64,000 nt of DNA from Curtobacterium sp. MCSS17_007 (GTDB lineage Bacteria; Actinomycetota; Actinomycetes; Actinomycetales; Microbacteriaceae). Position 1 is the first letter of the stretch, and every line of letters begins with the position of its first letter. The stretch is from contig NZ_CP126257.1 in the NCBI RefSeq assembly GCF_003234175.2, positions 1,364,001-1,428,000 of the forward strand, written 5' to 3'. The notes beneath the pieces are model-generated. The model did not search any database. It was not told the origin of the DNA and saw only the letters and a list, made by a program, of their open reading frames with translations. Below are positions 19,337 through 27,838 of this stretch, piece by piece. A program made the translations under genes and the position numbers.

Positions 19337-19371
19337 CCACGGGGGCGTTCCCACGAGGAGCGCCCCCGTGG
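19337..19371 (+). terminator. Hairpin between substrate-binding and permease genes
   Basis: CCACGGGGGCG (19337-19347) pairs perfectly with CGCCCCCGTGG (19361-19371). Placed after the receptor gene but within the operon, it probably works as a partial terminator or mRNA stabiliser that leaves more receptor than permease. Confidence 0.6.
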
Positions 19372-19407
19372 CCGCGTCCCGAACGGCACCGAAAGGCACC
19401 CGTCCCC

Positions 19408-20514
19408 GTGACCCTCAGCACCCCCGAGGCGACATCGGAACTGGCCACCGACCCCACCAAGCCCCAGGCACAGCGACGTGCCCGCGGGCAGGGTGGCGGG
19501 CTCGGCCGGTACGTCCTCGTCCGCTTCCTCCTCATCTTCCCGACGGTCTTCATCCTGGTGACGCTCGTCTTCTTCCTGATGCGCGTCATCGGGAACCCGA
19601 TCACCGCGTCCGTCGGCGGGCGGCTCACCCCGTCGCAGCTCCAGGAACGCCTGCACGCCGCCGGCTACGACCGCCCGGTGTTCGTCCAGTACCTCGAGTA
19701 CCTCGGCAACATCGTCCGCGGCGACTTCGGGACCACGTCGACCGACAACCGCCCGATCACCGAGATCATCGTCACCTACGGCGGCGCCACCGCGGAGCTC
19801 GTCTTCTACGCCCTCATCGTCGCGCTGCTGCTCGGCATCCCGCTCGGCATGCTCGCTGCCTACGTGCGCGACAAGTGGCCGGACGTGCTCTTCCGCGCGC
19901 TGGCGATCCTGACCTACGCCACCCCGGTGTTCTTCGGCGGTCTGCTCCTGAAGCTCGTCTTCTCGGTGTGGCTCGGCTGGCTGCCGCTCGGCGACCGCGC
20001 CTCCACCCGGGTGTCCCTCATCCTGGACGGCATCCCCGGTGCCTCCGGCATCTACATCGTCGACGCGCTCCGCACCGGGAACGCGCAGGTCATCGGTGAC
20101 GTGCTGTCGCACGCCGTCCTGCCCGCGCTGACGCTCGGCCTGCTCACCGCGGGCATCTTCCTGCGCCTCGTGCGCGCCAACATGATCGGCTCGCTCGGGT
20201 CCGAGTACGTCGACGCGGCCCGCTCGCGCGGCGTCCGGGAGGCGCGGCTCGTCCGCACCCACGCGTTCCGTCCGGCACTGGTCCCGATCATCACCGTGAT
20301 GGGCCTGCAGATCGCCATGCTGCTGGGCGGGTCGGTGCTGACCGAGACGACCTTCGGGTGGCGTGGACTCGGCTTCGAGCTCAACCAGTACCTGTCCGCG
20401 CGCGACTTCGTCGCGGTCCAGGGCATCGTCGCGATGCTCGCCGTGATCGTCGCGGTGACGAACTTCGTCGTCGACGTCGTCGCGGCGCTCATCGACCCGA
20501 GAGTGAGGTTCTAG
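19408..20514 (+). CDS. ABC transporter permease (DppB/OppB type)
   Basis: First membrane subunit of the importer, 368 residues from GTG 19408. A basic cytosolic head (about residues 1-30, rich in Lys, Gln and Arg) precedes the first membrane helix (YVLVRFLLIFPTVFILVTLVFFLM), followed by a long periplasmic-side loop and five more helices. The EAA-type coupling loop reads EYVDAARSRGVREARLVRTHAFRPALVPI, and the C-terminal segment LLGGSVLTETTFGWRGLGFELNQYLSARDF is diagnostic of this family. The next permease starts two nucleotides after the stop. Confidence 0.94.
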   Translation: MTLSTPEATSELATDPTKPQAQRRARGQGGGLGRYVLVRFLLIFPTVFILVTLVFFLMRVIGNPITASVGGRLTPSQLQERLHAAGYDRPVFVQYLEYLGNIVRGDFGTTSTDNRPITEIIVTYGGATAELVFYALIVALLLGIPLGMLAAYVRDKWPDVLFRALAILTYATPVFFGGLLLKLVFSVWLGWLPLGDRASTRVSLILDGIPGASGIYIVDALRTGNAQVIGDVLSHAVLPALTLGLLTAGIFLRLVRANMIGSLGSEYVDAARSRGVREARLVRTHAFRPALVPIITVMGLQIAMLLGGSVLTETTFGWRGLGFELNQYLSARDFVAVQGIVAMLAVIVAVTNFVVDVVAALIDPRVRF

Positions 20515-20516
20515 CG

Positions 20517-21512
20517 ATGGCCGACACCTCGCTCGTCGACCGCCACGAGCCGCTCTGGAAGCGGCTGCCCGTGGTGGTCCAGCTCCGCAAGAGCACCGGC
20601 TGGCAGCGCGGCATGCTCGTCACCGGCGTGGTGATCTGCGCGCTGTACCTGATCGTCGCGATCGCCGCGCCGCTCATCGCCCCGTACGGCTTCGGCCAGC
20701 TGCAGGGTGCCGACGGCCAGAGCTTCCCGCGCACCGGTGCTCCGAGCGCCGAGCACGTCTGGGGCACGACCGTCGGCGGCTTCGACGTGTTCAGCCGCGT
20801 CGTCTACGGCGCCCGGACCGCCGTCCTCGTCGTCATCGTCGCGGTCGTCGTGTCGATCACCATCGGCGTGATCCTCGGCATGGTCTCCGGGTACATCGGT
20901 GGCTGGCTCGACCGGGTGCTCGTGGTCGTGGCGGACGCGATCTACGCGTTCCCGTCCCTGCTGCTGGCGATCGTCGTGTCGATCGTCATCTCGGGCGGCA
21001 ACTCGAGCTACGCCGGCGGCATCGTGGCGGCGGCGATCTCGATCACGGTCGTCTACGTCCCGCAGTACTTCCGCGTCGTCCGGGCCGAGGCGGTGCGCCT
21101 GAAGAACGAGGCGTTCGTCGAGTCCGCGCGGGTCATGGGGACCGATCCGTGGCGCATCATGACGCGGCACGTCCTGCGCAACAGCACGAGGAGCCTGCCA
21201 CTCATCCTCACGCTGAACGCCAGCGACGCGATCCTCACGCTCGCCGGCCTCGGCTTCCTCGGGTTCGGCATCGGTCCGACCGCAGGTGCCGAGTGGGGCT
21301 ACGACCTCAGCCGAGCGCTGTCCGACGTCGCGTCCGGTGTCTGGTGGACCGGTGTGTTCCCGGGGACCGCGATCGTCCTGCTCGTGCTCGGTGTGACCTT
21401 CATCGGCGAGAGCCTCAACGACATCTCCGACCCGCGCCTCCGCGCCCGGCGCCGCCTCGGGCAGCTGGTGTCGCGCAAGCAGGCCGCCAGCACGGAAGGG
21501 GCGACGGCATGA
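20517..21512 (+). CDS. ABC transporter permease (DppC/OppC type)
   Basis: Second membrane subunit, 331 residues, start ATG 20517 immediately after the previous stop (TAGCG-ATG). It has the OppC-like N-terminal helix (MLVTGVVICALYLIVAIAAPLIAPYG), the HVWGTTVGGFDVFSRVVYGARTAVLV segment typical of the C subunit, and the coupling loop AFVESARVMGTDPWRIMTRHVLRNSTRSLPLI. The C-terminus is basic and cytosolic. The stop overlaps the next ATG, so translation is coupled to the double ATPase. Confidence 0.94.
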   Translation: MADTSLVDRHEPLWKRLPVVVQLRKSTGWQRGMLVTGVVICALYLIVAIAAPLIAPYGFGQLQGADGQSFPRTGAPSAEHVWGTTVGGFDVFSRVVYGARTAVLVVIVAVVVSITIGVILGMVSGYIGGWLDRVLVVVADAIYAFPSLLLAIVVSIVISGGNSSYAGGIVAAAISITVVYVPQYFRVVRAEAVRLKNEAFVESARVMGTDPWRIMTRHVLRNSTRSLPLILTLNASDAILTLAGLGFLGFGIGPTAGAEWGYDLSRALSDVASGVWWTGVFPGTAIVLLVLGVTFIGESLNDISDPRLRARRRLGQLVSRKQAASTEGATA

Positions 21513-23194
21513 CCGACGCAACCACCGACCAGCAGCACCGGCCGGTCGCCGTCGTCGACGACCTGACCGTCACCTTCGCCACCGACAACGGCGCGGTCGA
21601 CGCCGTCAAGGGCGTCAGTCTCGACGTCCGCCCCGGCGAGGTCCTCGCCCTCGTCGGCGAGTCCGGCTCGGGCAAGTCGGTGACAGCGCGCAGCATGCTC
21701 CGGCTCATGCCCGAGACGGCGACCCTCGGCGGCGCGGTGTACCTCGACGGCACCGACGTCGTCAGCGTCGGTGCGGCGAAGCTCCGCGAGCTCCGGGGCA
21801 CGGCTGGCGCGATGGTCTTCCAGGAGCCGTCGACCGCGCTCAACCCGGTCTTCACCGTCGGGTGGCAGATCGCCGAGGGCCTCCGAGCCCACGGCGGGGT
21901 CTCGAAGAAGGAGGCCCGCGCGAAGGCCGTCGACTACCTGCGCCGCGTCGGCATCCCCGACCCCGAGACGCGCGTCGACCACTACCCGCACCAGTTCTCC
22001 GGTGGGCAGAAGCAGCGCGTCGTCATCGCGAGCGCACTCGCCCTCGAGCCGAGCGTGATCATCGCCGACGAGCCGACGACCGCCCTCGACGTGACGGTGC
22101 AGGCCGAGATCCTCGACCTGCTCCGACGCTGCCGCGACGAGTTCGGCGCGGCGATCGTCATCATCACGCACAACATGGGCGTCGTCGCCGACCTGGCCGA
22201 CCGGGTCGCCGTGATGTACCAGGGCGAGGTCGTCGAGGAAGCCCCGGTCGCGCAGCTCTTCGCCGCCCCGCAGGCCGAGTACACGAAGCGCCTGCTCGCC
22301 GCGGTGCCCCGCCTCGAGGCCTCGACCGGCGCCGCCCGCCGTGCCGCGATCACGACCGACGTCGAACCGCTCGTCAGCGCGAAGGGGCTCGAGATCGAGT
22401 ACCCGGGCCGCCTCGGCGCGCACGCGTTCAAGGCCGTCAAGGGCGTCGACCTCGACATCCGCCCGGGCGAGGTCCTCGGCCTGGTGGGGGAGTCGGGCTC
22501 CGGCAAGACCACCATCGGCCGCGCGATCGCCGGCCTCACGCGGATCACCGGTGGCTCGCTGGACGTGCTCGGCACGGAGATGCTCGGCTACAAGGAGCGG
22601 GACTTCAAGCGGCACCGCAAGGACATCGGGTTCGTGTTCCAGGACCCGGCGACCTCGTTCAACCCGCTGCTCACGATCGCCGAGTGCGTCGCCGAACCGC
22701 TCGTCGTGCACGGCGAGGTCGCGAACCCGCGGGCCGCACGGAAGCGCGTCGGTGAACTGCTCGAGATGGTGCAGCTGCCGGCGTCCTACGGCGACCGGTA
22801 CCCGCACGAGCTCTCCGGCGGCCAGCGACAGCGTGCGTCGCTCGCGCGGTCGATCGCGCTCCGCCCGAAGCTGCTCATCGCGGACGAGCCGACCAGCGCG
22901 CTCGACGTGTCGGTGCAGGCGCGCGTGCTGGAGCTCTTCCTAGAGCTGCAGCAGGACCTCGGCTTCGCGTCGCTGTTCATCAGCCACGACCTCGCCGTGG
23001 TCGGTGCGCTGTCCGACCGGATCGCCGTGCTCTACCGCGGTGACCTGGTCGAGACGGGCACCACTGCCGAGGTGCTCGGCGCGCCGCAGCACCCCTACAC
23101 GCAGCGCCTGCTCGCGTCGCTGCCCGTGCCGGACCCGGCGGAACAGGCGGAGCGACGGCGTACGCTGGTGGGACTGGAGAACGCCGGGTCCTGA
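21509..23194 (+). CDS. Dipeptide-type ABC transporter ATPase, two fused domains
   Basis: A 561-residue fusion of the D and F ATPases. Domain 1 (about residues 10-265) has Walker A GESGSGKS, signature FSGGQKQR, Walker B IIADEPTT and H-loop ITHN. Domain 2 (about 285-550) has GESGSGKT, LSGGQRQR, LIADEPTS and ISHD. Both domains look catalytically complete. The OppD/F-type C-terminal oligopeptide tails (PYTKRLLA-like AEYTKRLLAAVPRLE and HPYTQRLLASLPVPDP) follow each domain. Since both ATPase sites are supplied here, the separate ATPase gene at 23341 is surplus to the usual stoichiometry. Confidence 0.95.
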   Translation: MTDATTDQQHRPVAVVDDLTVTFATDNGAVDAVKGVSLDVRPGEVLALVGESGSGKSVTARSMLRLMPETATLGGAVYLDGTDVVSVGAAKLRELRGTAGAMVFQEPSTALNPVFTVGWQIAEGLRAHGGVSKKEARAKAVDYLRRVGIPDPETRVDHYPHQFSGGQKQRVVIASALALEPSVIIADEPTTALDVTVQAEILDLLRRCRDEFGAAIVIITHNMGVVADLADRVAVMYQGEVVEEAPVAQLFAAPQAEYTKRLLAAVPRLEASTGAARRAAITTDVEPLVSAKGLEIEYPGRLGAHAFKAVKGVDLDIRPGEVLGLVGESGSGKTTIGRAIAGLTRITGGSLDVLGTEMLGYKERDFKRHRKDIGFVFQDPATSFNPLLTIAECVAEPLVVHGEVANPRAARKRVGELLEMVQLPASYGDRYPHELSGGQRQRASLARSIALRPKLLIADEPTSALDVSVQARVLELFLELQQDLGFASLFISHDLAVVGALSDRIAVLYRGDLVETGTTAEVLGAPQHPYTQRLLASLPVPDPAEQAERRRTLVGLENAGS

Positions 23195-23211
23195 CCCGGC
23201 GCCACCGGCCA

Positions 23212-23250
23212 GGAGGCGCGACCAGCGTCGTCGACGCGAGTCGCGCCTCC
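23212..23250 (+). terminator. Hairpin after double ATPase (repeat family)
   Basis: GGAGGCGCGAC (23212-23222) pairs with GTCGCGCCTCC (23240-23250), with GCGTC/GACGC pairing inside. The arms share the GGAGGCGCG / CGCGCCTCCCGTCC core of the dispersed repeat. Confidence 0.65.
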
Positions 23251-23276
23251 CGTCCGCCGGCTCCACCGCAGTACGC

Positions 23277-23306
23277 GCGACGGTCCCGCTGATCACGGAC
23301 CGTCGC
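23277..23306 (+). promoter_or_regulatory. Second inverted repeat before the third ATPase
   Basis: GCGACGGTCC (23277-23286) and GGACCGTCGC (23297-23306) are perfect 10-bp arms with a 10-nt loop, about 35 bp before the next start. It could be an operator or a second terminator; the pair of hairpins suggests the last two genes are expressed separately from the importer. Confidence 0.45.
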
Positions 23307-23340
23307 ACACCGTCGCCGTGCGCGACGTGGAAGGGGACCC

Positions 23341-24273
23341 ATGATCGCGGTGAACGGACCGGCGGTCGTCGCAGACGACGTGTCCATCGAGTACCGGGGC
23401 GTGCGCGGCGCGGCCCCGATCCGGGCGGTGGACGGCGTCAGTCTGACCGTCCGACAGGGCGAGATCCTCGCGCTGCTCGGTGAGTCCGGGTCCGGCAAGT
23501 CCACCTTCGCGGCCGCGGTCGCCGGGCAGCTCGGTGCCACGGGCGAGGGCGAGGGGGCACACCGGCGGCACATCGCCGGAGGTGAGCTCACCGTGCTCGG
23601 GCAGAAGGTCCGTGGGCTCCGTCCCAGCTCGCGCAGGGCGCAGCGGCTCACCGGACGCATCGGCTACCTGCCGCAGGACGCCGCGGACCGGCTCAGCCCC
23701 GACCTCACCGTGGGCGAGGCGATCGCCGAGCCGATCTACGTGCGCGACCGCCGGTTCGACCGCAAGGAGGCCGGGCTCATCGTCGCCCGCCTGGTCGACG
23801 CCGTGCACCTGCCGCTCGGCGTGATGCGCCTCAACACGTGGGAGCTGTCGAGCGGGCAGCGGCAGCGCGTCGCCCTGGCGCGGGCACTCGTCCTCGAACC
23901 GCAGCTGCTCGTCGCGGACGAGCCGGCACGCGGCGTCGACGTCCTCGTCCGCCAGTCCGTCCTCGAGGCGCTCGCGACCCTGCAGGTCGGGCGTCGGTTC
24001 TCCGCCGTCGTCGTGTCGAGCGACCTGCGCGAGGCCCGGGCACTCGCGGACCGCGTCGCCGTCATGGCCGAGGGGCGCCTGGTCGGCCTCGGCACGTTCG
24101 ACGAGGTCCTCGACAACCCGGTCGACCCGTACGTGCGGACGCTCGCCGCGACCGCCGCGCGACCGGTGAAGCGACGCCCCGCAGCTCCGGCCGCGCCCCG
24201 TCGGTCCGCGGCACCCCGCCGTCCCGTGGCCGCCGGGACCGGACCGCGCGCCGACCGTCAGGAGAACGCATGA
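23341..24273 (+). CDS. ABC transporter ATP-binding protein lacking the H-loop His
   Basis: A third peptide/nickel-class ATPase of 310 residues. It has Walker A GESGSGKST (about residues 47-55), a Q-loop reading GYLPQDAADRLSPDL, signature LSSGQRQR and Walker B LLVADEPARGVDVL. The switch region, normally xxHD, reads VVVSSDLREAR: the conserved histidine is Ser227. Loss of this residue usually weakens hydrolysis, as in degenerate sites of asymmetric transporters. The C-terminal 40 residues are an Arg/Pro/Ala tail rather than the usual peptide-transporter extension. It overlaps the dehydrogenase gene (ATGA). It could pair with another ATPase as a degenerate half, or serve a separate permease. Confidence 0.88.
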   Translation: MIAVNGPAVVADDVSIEYRGVRGAAPIRAVDGVSLTVRQGEILALLGESGSGKSTFAAAVAGQLGATGEGEGAHRRHIAGGELTVLGQKVRGLRPSSRRAQRLTGRIGYLPQDAADRLSPDLTVGEAIAEPIYVRDRRFDRKEAGLIVARLVDAVHLPLGVMRLNTWELSSGQRQRVALARALVLEPQLLVADEPARGVDVLVRQSVLEALATLQVGRRFSAVVVSSDLREARALADRVAVMAEGRLVGLGTFDEVLDNPVDPYVRTLAATAARPVKRRPAAPAAPRRSAAPRRPVAAGTGPRADRQENA

Positions 24274-25283
24274 GCACCACCGTCGCAGCCGGTACCCGCG
24301 GCCACCGCGCCGTCGTCACGGACGCGGGAGCGCCGCTGCCCGTCGACCCGCCGGAGGCCGGTCCGATCGCGATCCTGCCGTCCGCGGCGGAGCTGCACGC
24401 AGACGCCGTGCGCGAGGCCGGGGGTACGGTCGGCGACCTCGGCGACGACACGCGGGGCATCGTGTGGCTCGACGCCCGGGACCCGGACGGGCTCGAGACC
24501 GCGCTCGGGCGGGCGCCGGCCGTCGGCTGGGTGCAGCTGCCCTTCGCCGGGGTCGACGCCTTCGCGCACCTCATCGAGCAGCACGGCGACCGGGTGCTCT
24601 TCACGTCGGCCAAGGGCGCGTACGCGGAGCCGGTCGCCGAGCACGCGCTCGCCCTGACGCTCGCCACGCTCCGGGTGCTGCAGAAGCGCGCCCGCGCCAC
24701 GTCCTGGGCCACCGAGCCCGAGGGTGTGTCGCTGTACGGACGGAACGTGCTGGTCGTCGGTGCCGGCGGCATCGCCCTCGAGTACATCCGGCTGGTCGCG
24801 CCGTTCGAGGTCGCGGTCACGGTGGTGCGGCGTTCGTCCGAGGCGGTGCCGGGGGCGGACCGGACCGTGACGACCGACGAGCTCGACGACGTGCTGCCCG
24901 ACGCGGACGTCGTCGTGGTCGCCGCGGCGATGACCACGGGCACCGCGAAGCTGTTCGACGCCCGACGACTCAGCCTCATGAAGCCGTCGGCGCGCCTGGT
25001 GAACATCGCCCGCGGGGGACTGGTGGACACCGACGCGCTCGTCACCGCCCTCCGCGACGGCACCATCGCGGCCGCCGCACTCGACGTCACCGACCCGGAG
25101 CCGCTGCCGGACGGCCACCCCCTGTGGGACGAGCCCGGTGCGATCATCACGCCGCACCAGGCGGACACGCCGGACATGGTGGCGCCGCTGCTCGCCGAGC
25201 GGGTGCGGGCGAACACCGCGGCGTTCCTGACCGGCTCGGGTTCGGGTTTCGTCGGCGTCGTCGACCCCGTCGCCGGCTACTGA
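24270..25283 (+). CDS. D-isomer-specific 2-hydroxyacid dehydrogenase
   Basis: An NAD(P)-dependent dehydrogenase of the D-2-hydroxyacid family, 337 residues. The Rossmann motif is VLVVGAGGIALEYIRLV (about residues 161-177); the catalytic trio is Arg in NIARGGLVDTDAL (about 249), Glu in DVTDPEPLP (about 278) and His in ITPHQADTPD (about 296). The substrate domain at the N-terminus is divergent. The start ATG overlaps the stop of the third ATPase, and the gene closes the operon. In the context of an importer, it may act on an imported 2-hydroxy or 2-keto acid, but which one cannot be told. Confidence 0.92.
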   Translation: MSTTVAAGTRGHRAVVTDAGAPLPVDPPEAGPIAILPSAAELHADAVREAGGTVGDLGDDTRGIVWLDARDPDGLETALGRAPAVGWVQLPFAGVDAFAHLIEQHGDRVLFTSAKGAYAEPVAEHALALTLATLRVLQKRARATSWATEPEGVSLYGRNVLVVGAGGIALEYIRLVAPFEVAVTVVRRSSEAVPGADRTVTTDELDDVLPDADVVVVAAAMTTGTAKLFDARRLSLMKPSARLVNIARGGLVDTDALVTALRDGTIAAAALDVTDPEPLPDGHPLWDEPGAIITPHQADTPDMVAPLLAERVRANTAAFLTGSGSGFVGVVDPVAGY

Positions 25284-25361
25284 GCGCCGCCGACGTGGGG
25301 CGCAGCCGGGCGGCGCGCCCGGGATGCGCCGCCGATGCGCGGAGCTGGGCCCGGGTGCTGC

Positions 25362-25367
25362 TATGCT
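25362..25367 (+). promoter_or_regulatory. -10 box of tRNA-Asn
   Basis: TATGCT about 40 bp before the mature tRNA end is the best -10 candidate. It gives a leader of roughly 30 nt. Confidence 0.45.
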
Positions 25368-25407
25368 GTTACCCGTTGTTCGCGAGAGATTCGCCAGCGG
25401 ACAGTGA

Positions 25408-25480
25408 TCCTCGATAGCTCAATTGGCAGAGCAGCCGGCTGTTAACCGGCAGGTTGTTGGTTCGAGTCCAACTCGGGGAG
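25408..25480 (+). tRNA. tRNA-Asn (GTT)
   Basis: A 73-nt cloverleaf: acceptor TCCTCGA pairs with TCGGGGA, anticodon stem CCGGC/GCCGG with loop TGTTAAC giving anticodon GTT, T-arm GTTGG-TTCGAGT-CCAAC, discriminator G. CCA is not encoded. A hairpin terminator follows at once. Confidence 0.96.
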
Positions 25481-25486
25481 CAGACA

Positions 25487-25511
25487 GGCCCTCACCGTCA
25501 CGGTGGGGGCC
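25487..25511 (+). terminator. Terminator of tRNA-Asn
   Basis: GGCCCTCACCG and CGGTGGGGGCC pair (one G-T) around a 3-nt loop, followed by CTTCTC. Confidence 0.7.
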
Positions 25512-25613
25512 TTCTCGCGTCGACGGGCTGGTGCGCGGCTCCGGTGAGCGGAGGGGTCCGGGTCCCGACTGGCTCGCAGGCGCCGCCCGGGCAGAAGCTG
25601 TTAGCGTTCACAG

Positions 25614-26147
25614 GTGATCACCGTGCGCCGAGCCCTCGCCACGGCGCTCGTCGTCCTCGGTTCCGTGGGGCTCACCGCGTGCACCACCGGCCAACCCGAG
25701 CCGGAGGACTCCCTGGACACCGGCGCCCGTTCCGAGGTCTCCGCCTCCGGGAGCGCTCCGATCGTCTTCGCCTTCGTGTGCGGCGCTGCCGCGGACGACG
25801 GCGCGGCCGGTACCACCGCGAGCCCGGACATCACGAACGGCGACGGGGCGGCCGAGACGTACACGACGTACGCCGCCGTGTGGGAGGCGGACCAGACCGA
25901 CTGCCGGGCCGAGCGGATCACCGGAGCGGCGATGTCCTCGCAGCAGCGTGCTGCTGTGCGCGCGACCGACGGGCACGCGACGCTCGAGGAACTCGCGGCG
26001 ACCTGCGCGGAGCGCGGGGTGTCGCCGTGGCGCAGCGCCGTCACGACGCCGGAGCAGGCGTACCTGGCAGCCGGCCTCGTCGAGTACTGCCCCGGACACC
26101 CCGACCGCGATCGTCTGCAGGAGGCACTGGCCGCCTACCGGGCCTGA
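25614..26147 (+). CDS. Hypothetical lipoprotein
   Basis: A 177-residue secreted protein of unknown function. The signal peptide MITVRRALATALVVLGSVGLTAC ends in a lipobox (LTAC, Cys about 23), so the product should be a lipoprotein. An acidic, low-complexity stretch follows, then a globular part with four further cysteines (VCGAAADD, QTDCRAERI, AATCAERGV, EYCPGHPD) that could form two disulfides outside the cell, and Tyr/Trp-rich patches (TYTTYAAVWEAD). The C-terminal half is helical (LEELAATCAERGV, AYLAAGLVEYC). A TAGCGT box 6 nt before the GTG suggests a leaderless message. It is convergent with peptide deformylase. Confidence 0.85.
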   Translation: MITVRRALATALVVLGSVGLTACTTGQPEPEDSLDTGARSEVSASGSAPIVFAFVCGAAADDGAAGTTASPDITNGDGAAETYTTYAAVWEADQTDCRAERITGAAMSSQQRAAVRATDGHATLEELAATCAERGVSPWRSAVTTPEQAYLAAGLVEYCPGHPDRDRLQEALAAYRA

Positions 26148-26150
26148 GCC

Positions 26151-26163
26151 GCGCCTCCCGGCC
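26151..26163 (-). repeat. Half-site of the GACGGGAGGC repeat
   Basis: GCGCCTCCCGGCC lies in the short spacer between convergent genes; similar half-sites occur at 796-808 and 7139-7154. Confidence 0.5.
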
Positions 26164-26198
26164 GGATCTCCGGGTGTGCGAGCGTGAGGGTCCGGCGA

Positions 26199-26774
26199 TC
26201 AGCCCTCGGGGTGGTCGCGCCCGGGGAGCCACGACCTGCCCGGGCCGCCCCAGCTGCTCTTCCGGATCGCCTTGGCGACCTGCTTGCCGTACGGGTGTCC
26301 GAGCCGGTCGGCGTAGAGGTAGCCGTCCAGGTGGTCGTACTCGTGCTGGAAGATGCGGGCGAGCCAGCCGTGGGCCTCGACCTCGAAGGGTTCGCCGTGC
26401 TCGTCGACCGCCCGGAGCAGGACGCCCTCGGCACGGCGGAGCGGGAAGCGCTCGCCCGGGATCGACAGGCACCCCTCGGACTCCTCGTCCTCGTCGAGGT
26501 CCTCGACGGACTCCGGGACGGGCGGGGTGGTCCACAGCACGGGGTTCACGGCGACGCCGCGGTGCAGGACCTCGTCGTCATCGGTCCACGAGTACACGAA
26601 GAGCCGCTTGCCGACCCCGACCTGCGGGCCGGCGAGACCGACGCCCGGAGCGAGGTCCATCGTCTCGTACATGTCCTGCACCAGGGTGCGGAGGTCGTCG
26701 TCGAACGCGGTGACCGCTGCTGCACGCTCGTGCAGGACGGGTTCGCCGGTGATGCGGATCGGGAGCACGGCCAT
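26199..26774 (-). CDS. def: Peptide deformylase
   Basis: Removes the formyl group from new proteins at the ribosome. The 191-residue product has all three metal motifs: GVGLAGPQVG (about residues 45-54), EGCLSIPGE with the metal Cys (about 102), and QHEYDHLDG with HExxH (about 143-147). A spacer between motifs 1 and 2 is acidic (ESVEDLDEDEESEG). A minus-strand TAACCT box (plus 26781-26786) 6 nt before the ATG indicates a leaderless message. It shares a bidirectional promoter with the downstream-divergent membrane protein. Confidence 0.96.
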   Translation of the reverse strand: MAVLPIRITGEPVLHERAAAVTAFDDDLRTLVQDMYETMDLAPGVGLAGPQVGVGKRLFVYSWTDDDEVLHRGVAVNPVLWTTPPVPESVEDLDEDEESEGCLSIPGERFPLRRAEGVLLRAVDEHGEPFEVEAHGWLARIFQHEYDHLDGYLYADRLGHPYGKQVAKAIRKSSWGGPGRSWLPGRDHPEG

Positions 26775-26813
26775 TCACCCAGGTTATCCGGCACGGACCG
26801 GTAGCCTCGACGC
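26775..26813. promoter_or_regulatory. Bidirectional leaderless promoter, def and DMT protein
   Basis: In 39 bp there is a minus-strand TAACCT (26781-26786) 6 nt from the def ATG and a plus-strand TAGCCT (26802-26807) 6 nt from the GTG at 26814. The two -10 boxes are so close that the two polymerases must compete. Confidence 0.55.
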
Positions 26814-27725
26814 GTGACGACCGACCTCCCGATCCCGGAAGCGGTCAACCTGACCCCGTTCCAAGCCCTGATGATCCCCGTCGCGCTGGTCGGTGCGGTC
26901 TTCCTGTCGCTCGGCGCCCAGTACCAGAGCCGCGGCGTGCAGCGGGTGGAGGCACGACTCGGTCGGCAGTCGAAGGGGTTGTCGGTCCGGCACGTCGTCG
27001 GGCTCCTGACGAGCGGGTGGTGGGTGCTCGGCACCCTCATGCTCGGGCTCGCCGTCGTGCTGCAGCTCATCAGCATCACGAACGCCCCGCTCATCGTCGT
27101 CCAGCCGCTCGGTGCGGTCGCCCTCGTCATCACCACGTGGTTCTCGTCGCGCTCCAGCGGCGTGCCGCTCGGGCAGCAGGCCCGACGGGCGGTGTGGACG
27201 TGCATCATCGGCGTCGGCATCTTCGTCGCCATCGCGGCGTTCGTCGGTCGCGAGAGCGCGATCACCCACGAGCAGCTCGTCACCATCCTGGTGATCCTGG
27301 CCGTGGTGCTCGTGGTCGTCCTCGTCTCGTTCCGCTTCGCGGCGAAGCGCGCGAGCGCGCTGTACTACATCGTCGGCGCGGGGGTCCTCTACGGCTTCGT
27401 CGCGACGCTGGCCAAGGTGGTGCTCAACCGCTTCCTGCACGGCACGTTCGACTGGCTGACCGCGATCGCGATCGCAGGCGTCGTCGTGGCGGCGGTGCTC
27501 GGCGGGTACTTCGTGCAGAACGCCTACTCGAGCGGGTCCGCCGACCTGGTGATCGCGGGACTCACCGTGATCGACCCGATCGTGGCGGTCGGCATCGGCG
27601 TCATCGTGCTCGGCGAGGCCGCCGGGGCGCCGTGGATCGCCGTGGTCGGGTTCGTCGTCGCGGCGGTGGTGGCGATCACCGGGGTGTTCCTGCTCGCGAA
27701 GCACCACCCCGAGACACGGCGCTAG
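26814..27725 (+). CDS. DMT superfamily membrane protein
   Basis: A polytopic membrane protein of 303 residues with about nine to ten hydrophobic segments, starting with NLTPFQALMIPVALVGAVFLSLGAQYQSRGVQRVEARLG. The layout resembles the EamA/NIPA-like branch of the drug/metabolite transporter superfamily: paired repeats, PLIVVQPLGAVALVITTWFSSR in the first half and GGYFVQNAYSSGSADLVIAGLTVIDPIVAVGIGVIVLGEAAG in the second. No substrate can be assigned; NIPA-like members are linked to Mg2+, EamA members to metabolites. It starts at GTG with a TAGCCT box 6 nt upstream. Confidence 0.88.
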   Translation: MTTDLPIPEAVNLTPFQALMIPVALVGAVFLSLGAQYQSRGVQRVEARLGRQSKGLSVRHVVGLLTSGWWVLGTLMLGLAVVLQLISITNAPLIVVQPLGAVALVITTWFSSRSSGVPLGQQARRAVWTCIIGVGIFVAIAAFVGRESAITHEQLVTILVILAVVLVVVLVSFRFAAKRASALYYIVGAGVLYGFVATLAKVVLNRFLHGTFDWLTAIAIAGVVVAAVLGGYFVQNAYSSGSADLVIAGLTVIDPIVAVGIGVIVLGEAAGAPWIAVVGFVVAAVVAITGVFLLAKHHPETRR

Positions 27726-27838
27726 CCACGCTCGCTGCCGGCTCTCGGCGTCCTCCGCGAGGCTGACGCGGGCGCTCGGACCCGTGCGGTACCGTCGAGG
27801 CCCGACCAGCAATCGCCCACGAGAGGACGACGCCAGCC

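Noticed and set aside
17686..20262. Long minus-strand frame (858 codons) opposite the ABC importer genes.
   Set aside because: Antisense shadow; composition rich in Val/Asp/Arg with no domain, while the plus strand encodes complete importer subunits.
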